NCBI RefSeq assembly: GCF_041361345.1
Contig: NZ_JBGKAD010000001.1
Location: forward strand, 2,046,001-2,110,000
Direction: 5' to 3'
Length of the DNA stretch: 64,000 nt
DNA from: Halobaculum sp. MBLA0147
GTDB lineage: Archaea > Halobacteriota > Halobacteria > Halobacteriales > Haloferacaceae
Part shown: positions 36,643 through 47,332 of the stretch, in pieces
Position numbering within the stretch: position 1 is the stretch's first letter
Layout of the letters: each line of letters begins with the position of its first letter
The notes under the pieces: generated by a model
Told to the model about the DNA's origin: nothing
Seen by the model: only the letters and a program-made list of their open reading frames with translations
Database searches by the model: none
Position numbers and translations under genes: made by a program

Positions 36643-36648
36643 GAGTGA

Positions 36649-38229
36649 TCAGTCGTCCGCCGGGCGACCCTGTTCGACGCCCTTGATGCCGGGGATCCCC
36701 TCGACCCCCATCGAGTCCAGTTCCCGCTTCAGTGCGCGCTCGTCGTCCACGTTCTGTGACAGCTCCATCGCCTGCGCGAAGTTCTTCACGAGCCCACAGT
36801 TCGGCCCCTCCGGCGTCTCGGAGGGACAGATCCGCCCCCACTGGGTCGCGTGCAGGTCACGCGCCTCGAAGTGGGGCTGCGAGCGGCTCAGCGGCGAGCG
36901 GAGCCGTCGGAGGTGCGAGAGCACCCCCATGTAGTCCGTCCGGTCGACGAGCTGGGAGACACCCGAGCGGCCGCCGACCCAGTTCCCCGTCGCGATGGGG
37001 TGTTCGAGTCGCTCCGTCAACACGTCCGAACGGACGACCGTGTTGACGGTCAACTGCCGGTTGCGCATGTTCGCGCGTTCGAGCTGGTACTTCACGTCGC
37101 GTGCCAGCTTGTTCAGCGCCGTCCGGAACAGGTCCTTCATCAGGTCGCCGGAGACCTTCAGTCGCTTGTTGGCGTAGTGGTCCTTGTCGTCCTCCTCGCG
37201 GCGGTCCAAGGCGAGTTCGAAACACGCCTCGGCCATCCGACAGAGGTAGTACGCCTTGTTGATCCGCACGTCCTCCTCGTCGACGCCGTCCTCGTGGAGG
37301 TGCGGCAGGAGGTAGCGGTCGATCACGTAGTTCGCCCGCTTGAGCTGGTAGTTCTTCCCCTGGCCGGAGGCGACGCGCTCGCCGAGCGTCTCGATGGCCT
37401 CCTGCTCGGTCTGGACGCTGGCCTCCTCCAGGTTCTCCAGCATGAACTTCACGATCTCCGGGTCGTCGGAGACGCGGTGGACGATCTCCTCGTCGGACTC
37501 CAGCCCGAGCGCACGCACGAGTGTCACGAAGTCCACGGAGCCGGACACCGACGGGAACGAGACCTCCAGCAGTCCCTCGCGGTTCCGTTCACACAGCACC
37601 AGCGCGCGGTACCCGCGTCGCTGGGAGAACGTCTTCGCGACCTGGATCTCGTCGCCGTACTTCGAGTCGTACTCGGCGAGGATCTTGTTCGGCGCGAGGT
37701 CCTCCGAGGTCATCAACACGCGCTCGGAGCCGTTGACGATGAAGTAGCCGCCGGGGTCGACCGGGTCCTCGCCGATCTCGACGAGCTCCTCGTCGTCGAA
37801 GTCCGCGATGTTACAGTTCTGGGAGCCGACCATGATCGGCATCCGGCCGACCTTCGTCTCCGTCTCGTCGACGACGGTCTCCGGTTCGTCCTCGCCGCCG
37901 CGGACGATCCGCATCTCCATGAAGACGGGTGCGGCGTAGGTGATGTTGCGCAGCCGCGCCTCCTGCGGGAACAGCAGTTCCTCGGAGCCGTCGGCCTCGC
38001 GGACGCGTGGCGTCTCCACGCGTACGTCGCCCAACTCCACGTACACCGGCTCTTGCCCCTCCTTGTCGCCGATGTCCGTGTCGATGGTCTCCTTCTCGTC
38101 GACCACTTCCTGCATCCCGCGGCCGAGGAAGCTGTTGAACGAGCGGAAGTGGTGTTCGGCGAGTCGCTCCTGGGTGAAGTACTCGCGCGAGACGGTCCGT
38201 CGTGTCTCTCGGTTCGTGTTCGTCGTCAC
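36649..38229 (-). CDS. rpoB2: DNA-directed RNA polymerase subunit B''
   Basis: The 526-residue N-terminal half of the second largest subunit, as in archaea with a split B subunit. Family features are [15 protein letters not shown] near the start, [14 protein letters not shown] near 160, and the fork region [22 protein letters not shown] followed by [17 protein letters not shown] near 480. No intein. Its start overlaps the rpoH stop by four bases. Confidence 0.98.
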   Translation of the reverse strand: MTTNTNRETRRTVSREYFTQERLAEHHFRSFNSFLGRGMQEVVDEKETIDTDIGDKEGQEPVYVELGDVRVETPRVREADGSEELLFPQEARLRNITYAAPVFMEMRIVRGGEDEPETVVDETETKVGRMPIMVGSQNCNIADFDDEELVEIGEDPVDPGGYFIVNGSERVLMTSEDLAPNKILAEYDSKYGDEIQVAKTFSQRRGYRALVLCERNREGLLEVSFPSVSGSVDFVTLVRALGLESDEEIVHRVSDDPEIVKFMLENLEEASVQTEQEAIETLGERVASGQGKNYQLKRANYVIDRYLLPHLHEDGVDEEDVRINKAYYLCRMAEACFELALDRREEDDKDHYANKRLKVSGDLMKDLFRTALNKLARDVKYQLERANMRNRQLTVNTVVRSDVLTERLEHPIATGNWVGGRSGVSQLVDRTDYMGVLSHLRRLRSPLSRSQPHFEARDLHATQWGRICPSETPEGPNCGLVKNFAQAMELSQNVDDERALKRELDSMGVEGIPGIKGVEQGRPADD

Positions 38230-38459
38230 TCGTCGACCACCAGCCGGTAGACGACTGCGGTGTCTGTGGTTCGGGAGTCCCGTTCGATACGGACCACGTC
38301 ACCCGCCTCGGCGTCGCGAGGCAGTGCCGGGTCTGTCCGTTTGATCTTGGGTAGGTCTGTCTTGGTCACGTTGTACTCCTCTAGCACCTCCTCGACGTCC
38401 GCTGGGTCGTCGAGGACGGTGTGGTCCGGAACGAGGTCGTGTTGGCTTACGTCTACCAT
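38226..38459 (-). CDS. rpoH: DNA-directed RNA polymerase subunit H
   Basis: A 77-residue polymerase subunit homologous to the C-terminus of Rpb5. [10 protein letters not shown] and the [12 protein letters not shown] motif are diagnostic, followed by [13 protein letters not shown]. It is the first gene of the polymerase operon and overlaps rpoB'' by four bases. The ATG at 38459 is the natural start; a TATA-like GTTAAGTG at about 38552-38560 on the minus strand would give a leader of about 70 bases. The 263-base gap up to tRNA-Asp holds no other gene I can see. Confidence 0.96.
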   Translation of the reverse strand: MVDVSQHDLVPDHTVLDDPADVEEVLEEYNVTKTDLPKIKRTDPALPRDAEAGDVVRIERDSRTTDTAVVYRLVVDE

Positions 38460-38722
38460 GTCTCGGTGTGTGAGTCGCTGTCTCCGTCGCGCGTCGGATC
38501 GGTGGGAGAAGTCTGCACGAGGTGCTACGGCGGTATTCGACGGTGCCGCACTTAACGCTTGTCGTCCGCAGAGAGGCGAGACTGCTCGGACCGCACTGCG
38601 ATACACCTCACGGGAGGGTGCGCGGGGGTAAGTACGTTGCGGCACCGCGTGGTACTGCCAACCACCCTCGGGTCGGATAAGAAGCCTTTTCTGTCGACCG
38701 GCAGTACGGTGGGATGCGAAGT

Positions 38723-38795
38723 GCCCGGGTGGTGTAGTGGCCCATCATACGACCCTGTCACGGTCGTGACGCGGGTTCAAATCCCGCCTCGGGCG
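38723..38795 (+). tRNA. tRNA-Asp (anticodon GUC)
   Basis: GCCCGGG at the 5' end pairs with CTCGGGC (one G-U). The anticodon stem CGACC/GGTCG encloses CTGTCAC, giving GTC. The T arm is GCGGG-TTCAAAT-CCCGC. Discriminator G; no CCA. The 3' 22 bases recur 140 bases downstream. Confidence 0.95.
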
Positions 38796-38990
38796 TTCTT
38801 CCGACGCCAACTGACGAGCGACGAGCGTAGCGAGGAGCGAGTCCGGCGTCGGAAGACGGTTCGACGGGATTCGAACCAGGGAACGGAGCGAACGGCGTGA
38901 GCGGAGTGACCGTGGTTCAAATCCCGCCTCGGGCGTTCTCTCTTCCGACGTGAATCGGTGAGCGACGAGCGTAGCGAGGAGCGAGTCCGG
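38774..38990. repeat. Duplicated tRNA-Asp 3' end, att-like direct repeat
   Basis: A 26-base segment from the tRNA T loop to six bases past the acceptor occurs at 38774-38799 and again perfectly at 38914-38939. A second 31-base block (GAGCGACGAGCGTAGCGAGG and following) occurs at 38816-38846 and 38960-38990. The repeated tRNA 3' end is what integration into a tRNA gene leaves. No integrase lies between. An 11-bp inverted repeat (CTTCCGACGCC / GGCGTCGGAAG) flanks the first block. The 292-base gap to 39088 has no gene. Confidence 0.75.
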
Positions 38991-39087
38991 GGTCGATGTC
39001 TCTCCTGCGTAGTCGACTCGAACTCGCAGTGACCGCTCCGTCGACGACTCCGACGAGAGCGTGTCACGGAGGGCCAGCGGACGGTGA

Positions 39088-40371
39088 CTACACCCCGTCG
39101 AGGATCTCGTCGACGTCGGCGTGGTCGCGCAACAGCTCGCGCATGATCGCGACCGTCCGCTCGTCGCGCGTCCGGCCGTCGTTGACGATCTCCTCGGCGC
39201 GCTCGACCGCGGTGAGCGTGTCCGTGTTCACCGACAACACCGGGACCCCGGCGGCCTCGGCCTTCCCGAGTACGGCCCCCGAGGGCCGGTGACCGCCGGT
39301 GAGGACGAGACAGGCGACGCCGGCGTCGATCCCGGCCGTGAGCACGTCCGAGCGGTCGCCGCCGGTGATCACCGCCACGTCGCTGCGCCGCCGCATGTGC
39401 CGCAGCGCCGCGTCGCCGCTCATCGCGCCGACGAGGAACCCCTCGACGAGCGTGTCGTCGGGCGCGTCCGTCAACACGTCCGCACCCAACTCGTCGGCGA
39501 GTGCGCCGACCGCGACGCCGGCCAACTCGGAGCGGCGCGGGACGACACCGAGCGACGGGACGCCGCGTCCCTCCAGGAACGGCGCCACGTCGCGTGCCAC
39601 GTCGTCGTAGTCGGCGTCAGCGATCCGGTTGAACAACACGCCTGCGAGGCGGTCGCCGGCCTGCGCGGCGGCCGCGAGCACGTCGTCGGCGTCGCCCGGT
39701 TCGTCGTGGTCCGCGACGAGGAGGATGCGGGCGTCGAGCAACGCCGCCACGTCGGGGTCGGTCAACTCGACGACGCCGCCGGTGGCGAGACTGTCGCCGC
39801 CCTCGACGACGAGGAGGTCGCGGTCGGCGGCGACATCCGCGAGACTGTCGCGGACCTGTGCGCGGAGGTCGTCGGGGTCCTCCATCCCACGGATCGCTCC
39901 CTCGACGAACGTCGGGGAGTAGACGACCGGCTCCATCTCGTGGAGTTCGTCGTCCGTCCCGAGCAGTTCGCGGGCGAGCATCGGGTCCTCGTCGCGCACC
40001 TTCCCGACGCGACTGCGGAGTCGAGTCCCCTTCGGCTTCGCGTAGCCCACGTCGAGCCCACGCTCCTGTGCGAGCGTCGCCAGCGCCAACGCGACGGCGG
40101 TCTTCCCGCCGCTCCCGTCGACGGACCCGACGAGTAACACGTCGGTCTCCGCGAACGGGTCGGCGGTGGTGTCGCTCGTGTCGGCGGCCGTCCGTCCGTC
40201 CGCCTCGTCTGCCTCGTCGGCCGTGTCGGTGGCTGTCTGTCCGCCCGTCTCGTCCGTCTCGTCCGTCGTGTCTGGGTCTGTGTCGGCCATCGCCGTGGTG
40301 TCTCCGGTGTCGCTGGTTGTCGTCGTGTCTGTCTCTGCCGTCTCCGTCCCCGCGTCGTCGCTCGTCGTCAC
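39088..40371 (-). CDS. Phosphotransacetylase-related protein: P-loop domain plus DRTGG domain
   Basis: A 427-residue protein. After about 70 residues of Thr/Asp-rich low complexity, a BioD-like P-loop domain begins with VGSVDGSGGKTAVALAL near 80. The C-terminal 110 residues resemble the DRTGG regulatory domain (VITGGDRSDVLTAGID, CLVLTGGHRPSG). This architecture accompanies Pta and ADP-forming acetyl-CoA synthetase and is thought to be regulatory. The GTG start overlaps the acs stop by four bases (GTGA), indicating translational coupling. Confidence 0.85.
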   Translation of the reverse strand: MTTSDDAGTETAETDTTTTSDTGDTTAMADTDPDTTDETDETGGQTATDTADEADEADGRTAADTSDTTADPFAETDVLLVGSVDGSGGKTAVALALATLAQERGLDVGYAKPKGTRLRSRVGKVRDEDPMLARELLGTDDELHEMEPVVYSPTFVEGAIRGMEDPDDLRAQVRDSLADVAADRDLLVVEGGDSLATGGVVELTDPDVAALLDARILLVADHDEPGDADDVLAAAAQAGDRLAGVLFNRIADADYDDVARDVAPFLEGRGVPSLGVVPRRSELAGVAVGALADELGADVLTDAPDDTLVEGFLVGAMSGDAALRHMRRRSDVAVITGGDRSDVLTAGIDAGVACLVLTGGHRPSGAVLGKAEAAGVPVLSVNTDTLTAVERAEEIVNDGRTRDERTVAIMRELLRDHADVDEILDGV

Positions 40372-42803
40372 GCGTCCCCTCCGTCGGTCGCCTCGACGGG
40401 CGACTCGTCTGCCGTCGACTCGCCGTCGGGGTCGCCTCCCGTCTCACCGTCGGGTCCGTCACCTGCTGGGTCCGCAGTCTCGTCTCCCGTCGCGTCCCCC
40501 GCCGCGGTCGCCTCGGGGAACGCGTCGGGGTCGAACGTCTCGGGGAGCGCGTCGGGATCGACGGTCACGGCGAGGTCGATGGCGACGGCGCCGTCGGGCT
40601 GAGCGATCAGCGGGTTCACGTCCAACTCCACGATCGCCGGGAACTCGTCGGCCAGTTGCGCGAGTCGTTGGATCGTCTCGACGACCGCGTCGAGATCCGT
40701 CGGCTCTCGGCCCCGCGCGCCGCGCAACAGCGGTGCCGCCTCGATCTCGGCGGTCATCTCGCGGGCCGACCGCTCGTCGACGGGTGCCAACTCCGCCGCG
40801 GTGTCGTTCAGCGTCTCGACGAAGATCCCGCCGAGCCCGAACACGACCAGCGGCCCGAACTGCGGGTCGCGGTTGATCCCGACGATCGTCTCGACGCCGG
40901 CGTCGACGTCGACCGACGCCTGCACCTGGACGCCGAGGATCGCCGCGCCCGGCTGGTAGTTGCGGGCCCGCGTCACCAGGCGCTCGTAGGTGTCCGCGAC
41001 CTCCTCGTCCGCGACGCCGACCGCGACGCCGCCGATGTCGCTCTTGTGGAGGATGTCCGGACTGACGATCTTCATCACGACCGGCCCGTCGATCTCGGCC
41101 GCGACCGCCTGTGCCCGTTCTGGCCCGTCGACGATCTCGCCGTCCGGTGTCGGCACGCCGTAGGCGTCGAGGATCGCCATCGACTCCACGCCGAGACGGT
41201 TGTCCTGCCGGTCGCGCACCCGCGAGAGCACCTCGTGGACTCGTTCACGGTCCACGTCGAAGCGGCGCGGCTCGCTGGCCTCGCGCTCGCGGATCTCGCG
41301 GTACCGCGCCAGCGTGTCGAGACTCCCGACCGCCCGCGAGGGGTCGAAGTACGTCGGGATGCCGGCCGCAGAGAGGATCTCCGCCGGACTCTCGACCCGC
41401 TCGCCGCCCATCAGACACGCGGCGACCGGGAGCTCGGCGTCCGCCTGCACGTCCGCGATCGCCTCGGCCAACTCGTCGAACGACAGCGTCGCCGTCGGGG
41501 CGGACAACACCACCACGCTGCCGACGGTGTCGTCCGCGAGCGTGATCTCGAGCGCGTCCCGGAACCGCTCGACGCCCGCGTCGCCGATCACGTCCACCGG
41601 GTTGAACCGGTTCGCCTCGGCCGGGAGTGCGTCGTCGAGTGCCTCCACCGTCTCGTCGGTCAGGTCGGCCAACTCGAGTGCCTCGCTGTCGCCGACGGCG
41701 TCCGTCGCCATCACGCCCGGGCCACCGGCGTTCGTCACCACCGCCACGCCGGGCTCGTCCGGGAGCGGTTGGCCGGACAGCGCCCGCGCGGCGTCGAACA
41801 GCTCGCCGGCGGAGTCCGCCCGCAACACCCCCGCCTCGCGCAACCCGACCTCGTAGGCCCGGTCGTTGCCGGCGATGGCGCCGGTGTGACTCGCCGCGGC
41901 GCCGGCGCCGGCGTCCGTCCGGCCGGACTTGATGACGACGACCGGCGTGTCGGCGGTCACCTCGCGGGCGGTCTCGACGAACCGTTCGCCGTCGTCGACG
42001 CTCTCCAGGTAGCCGACGATCACGTCCGTCCCGTCGTCGTCACCCCACCCGGCGACGAGGTCCGTCTCGTCGAGTGCGGCCTTGTTGCCCAGCGAGACGA
42101 CGTGTCGGAAGCCGATGTCCTGTTCGAAGGCCCAGTCGATCACCGCCGTCACGAACGCCCCGGACTGGCTCATGAACGAGATCGAGCCGGGGTCGGGCAT
42201 CGACGGCCCGAAGGTGGCGTTGAGCCCCACCGGCGTGCTCGCCACGCCGAGGCTGTTCGGGCCGACCACCGTCAGGTCGTACTCGGCGGCCAACTCCGTC
42301 AGGCGCCGCTCCCGGTCGACACCCTCGCCGCCGGTCTCGCCGAACCCCGCGGTGAGGACGACGAGGTTCCGGATCCCCGCCTCGCCGGCCGCCGCGACCG
42401 TCTCGACGGCCGCCGCGGGCGGCACCGCAACGACGGCCAGGTCCGCGCCGGAGTCGGCCACGGAGTCGACGCAGGGTTCTCCCAGCACCGACTCGCGGTT
42501 GGGGTTCACCGGGACGACCTCGCCGTCGAAGTCCGCCAGCAGGTTCGCCGTCACGGCGCGGCCGACCGACCCTTCGCGTTCGGTGGCGCCGACGACGGCG
42601 ACCCGTTCTGGCGCGAACAGCCCCGAGAGGTCGCCCGCGTCGACGCGCTCGACGCGCCCGCCGTCCGCGAGCGCCGCCGTCTCGTCTACGGTCGACGCGG
42701 CCGCGTCCGCGGTCGGCGCGGTCGCGTCCGTCGTCGGCACGTCGTCGTCCGGTGTCGCGTCGTCGTCGGTCACCGGCGGCACCTCCGCCTCGCCGGCGTC
42801 CAC
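40368..42803 (-). CDS. Acetate-CoA ligase (ADP-forming), fused alpha-beta
   Basis: An 811-residue enzyme joining the CoA-binding/ligase alpha part with the ATP-grasp beta part. LFAPERVAVVGATEREGSVG near 62 starts the CoA-binding Rossmann domain; SQSGAF near 215 and ASHTGAIAG near 306 hold the phosphohistidine region; MKIVSPDILHKSDIGGV near 600 is the ATP-grasp domain. It makes ATP from acetyl-CoA or other acyl-CoAs. Acidic low-complexity tails occur at both ends. The GTG at 42803 is the best start, but the first 50 residues are uncertain. A TATA-like CTTAGG near 42920 may drive it. Confidence 0.92.
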   Translation of the reverse strand: MDAGEAEVPPVTDDDATPDDDVPTTDATAPTADAAASTVDETAALADGGRVERVDAGDLSGLFAPERVAVVGATEREGSVGRAVTANLLADFDGEVVPVNPNRESVLGEPCVDSVADSGADLAVVAVPPAAAVETVAAAGEAGIRNLVVLTAGFGETGGEGVDRERRLTELAAEYDLTVVGPNSLGVASTPVGLNATFGPSMPDPGSISFMSQSGAFVTAVIDWAFEQDIGFRHVVSLGNKAALDETDLVAGWGDDDGTDVIVGYLESVDDGERFVETAREVTADTPVVVIKSGRTDAGAGAAASHTGAIAGNDRAYEVGLREAGVLRADSAGELFDAARALSGQPLPDEPGVAVVTNAGGPGVMATDAVGDSEALELADLTDETVEALDDALPAEANRFNPVDVIGDAGVERFRDALEITLADDTVGSVVVLSAPTATLSFDELAEAIADVQADAELPVAACLMGGERVESPAEILSAAGIPTYFDPSRAVGSLDTLARYREIREREASEPRRFDVDRERVHEVLSRVRDRQDNRLGVESMAILDAYGVPTPDGEIVDGPERAQAVAAEIDGPVVMKIVSPDILHKSDIGGVAVGVADEEVADTYERLVTRARNYQPGAAILGVQVQASVDVDAGVETIVGINRDPQFGPLVVFGLGGIFVETLNDTAAELAPVDERSAREMTAEIEAAPLLRGARGREPTDLDAVVETIQRLAQLADEFPAIVELDVNPLIAQPDGAVAIDLAVTVDPDALPETFDPDAFPEATAAGDATGDETADPAGDGPDGETGGDPDGESTADESPVEATDGGDA

Positions 42804-43033
42804 GTCGCTGTCCCTCGACCGTCGTCGTCGCAGACCACTGCCTGCGACCGTCGTGTCCGTGTCATTGTCGTCGGTCGTGTCGTCGCTACGGTACTGTGGG
42901 CGTCACTTGACGACGTACGCCTAAGAGTCCCGCCTTCCTTCCCAGTCTCTGAGTGGTGAAGGTAATAGGAGTCGGTGACAGATCGGGGTTTCTCGCTCGT
43001 CTCGTGGTCGACGACGGCTTCGATGGGGTAGGG

Positions 43034-43189
43034 TCAGTCGGTCCGGTCGGTACGCCCGAGTCGTTCGTCCGGATCACCACCGCCTTTCTGGAGCGACTCC
43101 ATCTTGAGTTCGAGTTCACCGTCTTCATTCTCGAAGACGGCGTCACTCTCGGCGATCGGCCGCGTCTCTTTCTCCGTGTCGTCTGTCAT
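43034..43189 (-). CDS. Acidic micro-protein, 51 aa (module 2, second gene)
   Basis: A 51-residue acidic peptide starting MTDDTEKETR with AVFENEDGELELKMESL in the middle. It starts four bases after the stop of the 4-TM protein gene, mirroring the arrangement at 10.0-10.3 kb. Similarity to those micro-proteins is weak (acidic, a [VP]xFE segment), so homology is not claimed. Function unknown. Confidence 0.5.
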   Translation of the reverse strand: MTDDTEKETRPIAESDAVFENEDGELELKMESLQKGGGDPDERLGRTDRTD

Positions 43190-43193
43190 TGTG

Positions 43194-43817
43194 TCACAGT
43201 TGTCTGCCGAGGGTCAAGTACTCTTCGCGCGTCACGTAGTGTGCGAGAACACCGGCGATAGCGACAGCCATCACCGATGTCGAGACGGCAACCGGCCGAT
43301 TCGGTGTCGCGACGAGAACGACACTCGCGGTCGCTGTGAACACGATGCCGACTAGAAAACTCGCCAGACATCGCTGGAAACGTCTGGCATTCGCCACGAC
43401 GACGCCGTGGTTGCGCTCGACGGCCGAACTGTACCCACGCAGGAGGTGGTTCTTGTAGTCTGTCTGTGTCACTCGGTGTTCGGACATGAACGATCCGAGT
43501 TCCGAGGATGGCCCGTATTCGAACGTACTACTGAGATATGTGATAACCGCCTGTGTCAGCGCGACCGAGAGCGCGACGCCAGCGACCGCCGAGTGAGCAG
43601 TCAGCAGTAGTTCGTTCGTCTGTATCTCGGCACCGCTCCCGACGACGATCGAGACTGCGCTGAGGACGACACCGATCAGGAGTCCGATCAGCCGGGCGAC
43701 TCGTGCTGCCTTTTGATCGATACTAGTGAGCGTCTCGACTTGCGTCTGTATCATCCGTTCGTACCGCCGTAAGAGATCTACTTCTGGTTCGAACTCCGTC
43801 GGGTCGCTCGTGGACAT
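43194..43817 (-). CDS. 4-TM membrane protein with QVxTLxxIDxKAA motif (module 2)
   Basis: A 207-residue membrane protein starting MSTSDPTEFEPEVD. QVETLTSIDQKAA at 26-38 matches the motif of the 219-residue protein at 10351-11010. It is followed by two helices (about 41-60, 72-96), a soluble stretch of about 55 residues with NHLLRGYSSAVERN, and two more helices (about 150-192). Same architecture as Pycsar-effector/SLATT-like membrane proteins, which is inference. The ATG at 43817 was chosen; the longer frame is antisense shadow of trpG. It lies 74 bases after trpG on the same strand. Confidence 0.75.
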   Translation of the reverse strand: MSTSDPTEFEPEVDLLRRYERMIQTQVETLTSIDQKAARVARLIGLLIGVVLSAVSIVVGSGAEIQTNELLLTAHSAVAGVALSVALTQAVITYLSSTFEYGPSSELGSFMSEHRVTQTDYKNHLLRGYSSAVERNHGVVVANARRFQRCLASFLVGIVFTATASVVLVATPNRPVAVSTSVMAVAIAGVLAHYVTREEYLTLGRQL

Positions 43818-43870
43818 GTTCCCTGGCGGTTCGGAGACGAGAACGCCGACGGAGAAGTACGTACCAAATT

Positions 43871-43895
43871 GTGACACACTCGACGACTGTGTCAC
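43871..43895. promoter_or_regulatory. Inverted repeat at the trpG stop / module 2 upstream region
   Basis: GTGACACA (43871-43878) and TGTGTCAC (43888-43895) form a perfect 8-bp inverted repeat with a 9-base spacer, overlapping the trpG stop codon. It may end the trp transcript or act as an operator for the 4-TM module downstream. Confidence 0.45.
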
Positions 43896-44496
43896 GAGAG
43901 GACGGCACCGACCAGGAAGTTCTCGATCACGTCGTGACCCACGCCGGTGAGGACGGACTCGGGGTGGAACTGGACACACTCCAGCGGGTACGACTCGTGG
44001 CGGACGCCCATCACGAGTTCCTCGCCGTCGTGGTCCGTCGTCGCGGTCACGTCGAAACAGTCCGGCACGTCCGTGGCGATCAGCGAGTGGTACCGGCCGG
44101 CCTGGAACCCCTGGTCGAGCCCGGCGAACACGCCCGCGCCGTCGTGCTCGACCGGGAACGCCTTCCCGTGGATCGGCTCGGGGGCGTGCCCGACGGTGCC
44201 GCCGAACTCGTAGACGGCCGCCTCCAGTCCGAGACAGACGCCCAGTGTCGGCACCTCCGGCGAGAGTTCGCGCAAGACGGGCATCGTCACGCCCACGTCG
44301 CGGTCGTTCTTCGGGTGGCCCGGCCCCGGACTGATCACGATCCCGTCCGGCTCGGCGGCACGCACGTCCGCGAGGTCGGCGGCGTTCTTGACCACCTCCG
44401 TCTCGACGGGGTCGCCGTCCGGGCGCTGCTCGCTGACGTACTCGACGATGTTGTACGTGAACGAGTCGTAGTTGTCGACGAAGACGATCCGCGTGC

Positions 44497-44500
<4 letters not shown>
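43892..44500 (-). CDS. trpG: Anthranilate synthase component II (glutamine amidotransferase)
   Basis: A 202-residue class I amidotransferase that supplies ammonia to TrpE. It starts VDNYDSFTYNIVEYV; SPGPGHPKND near 58 and the nucleophile in GVCLGLEAAV near 88 are typical, with His and Glu in VQFHPESVLT near 178. The GTG start overlaps the trpE stop by four bases. Last gene of trpDFEG. Confidence 0.97.
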
Positions 44501-46347
<1,847 letters not shown>

Positions 46348-46383
46348 CTCGCTGGTCCGTTCCGGTGCTCTCGTCGCCGTCCG

Positions 46384-47178
46384 CTACTCCGCCTCGTCGC
46401 CCGGTCGCGATCCGTCGTCCGTCTGGGGGCCGCTCCCCGTCTGCGGCTCGCCCCCGGCTCCCGATCCGCCGCCGGTATGCGACTCGCCGGTCGTTCCCGC
46501 CTCCGCACGCGGTGCGAGCGTCCCCTCGCTCACCGCGGGCTCGTCGAGTGCGCGCCCGGCGTTGCGGACGAACCGCGCGACGGCGGTGTGGTCCTTCGCG
46601 CCGCCGGACCGCTCGACGCCGCTGGCCACGTCGACGGCGAACGGCTCGGCGGCGCGGATCGCGTCGGCGACGTTCTCGGGGGTGAGCCCACCCGCGAGCA
46701 CCACCGGCGAGGCGAGTTCTCGCGCCAACTCCCCCGTCGCGGTCCAGTCGTGTGTCTCGCCGGTACCGCCGGCACCGTCCTCGCTCGTCGAGTCGACGAG
46801 GATCGCGTCGGCGGCTTCGTCGATCTCGTGGGCGCGGTGTCGCTCCGTCGCGTCGACGACCGGTACCACCTGCGTCTCCGTCTCCGCGCGGACGTACCCC
46901 AGTTGGTCGGCGTCGAAGTCGGCGTGCAACTGGACCACGTCCGGCGCGACCGACCGCACCGTGTCGACGGCCGCCTCCGGCGTCTCCGGCATCGTGACGG
47001 CGACGCTCGTGAGGAACGGCGGCGTCCGTGCCGCCAGGTCGGCGGCCGTCGAGCGGTCGATCTCGCGGGGCGTGTCGGCGGACACGTCGGTGATCAACCC
47101 GACCGCGTCCGCGCCGGTCTCCACGACCGCGCGCAGGTCGATGGCGTTCGTCACGCCGCAGATCTTGACTCTGGTCAT
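46384..47178 (-). CDS. trpF: Phosphoribosylanthranilate isomerase
   Basis: A 264-residue protein. The core (residues 1 to about 210) is a TIM barrel starting VKICGVTNAIDL, with catalytic Cys7 and the Asp in AILVDSTSED near 127. VLAGGLTPENV and FAVDVASGVERSGGAKD are the phosphate-binding loops. A 50-residue Gly/Thr-rich tail is extra compared with bacterial TrpF. Third step of tryptophan synthesis; co-oriented between trpD and trpE. Confidence 0.96.
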   Translation of the reverse strand: MTRVKICGVTNAIDLRAVVETGADAVGLITDVSADTPREIDRSTAADLAARTPPFLTSVAVTMPETPEAAVDTVRSVAPDVVQLHADFDADQLGYVRAETETQVVPVVDATERHRAHEIDEAADAILVDSTSEDGAGGTGETHDWTATGELARELASPVVLAGGLTPENVADAIRAAEPFAVDVASGVERSGGAKDHTAVARFVRNAGRALDEPAVSEGTLAPRAEAGTTGESHTGGGSGAGGEPQTGSGPQTDDGSRPGDEAE

Positions 47179-47332
47179 TACCCGTCCGTGGTGGTGCCGC
47201 GGTATTCAGCCTGCCCCTCTCCGTTCGCGACGGGTGGGTCGCTCGTGACGGCCGACTCGGGGGCGAGGGTCGGGCCGCGCCCGCGCGACGACCCGCGCGA
47301 GACGGCTCGCTCGTCCGGGGGGCGTGTGCGAG

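Noticed and set aside
33736-36648. Open frame of 970 codons on the plus strand across rpoA'/rpoB'
   Set aside because: It mirrors conserved polymerase genes; its composition is a complement of their acidic codons and shows no domain.
31882-38229. Possible further inteins in rpoA', rpoB' and rpoB''
   Set aside because: All three have normal family lengths and unbroken conserved motifs; only rpoA'' is interrupted.
38796-38913. Second tRNA gene between the repeated tRNA-Asp ends
   Set aside because: Only T-arm-like fragments (such as GATTCGAACC) are present; no acceptor, D or anticodon stems can be formed.
39858-42959. Open frame of 1033 codons on the plus strand across the acs genes
   Set aside because: It is antisense to the ADP-forming acetyl-CoA synthetase and its partner, Arg/Pro/Ser-rich with no domain; long antisense frames are expected in very GC-rich DNA.
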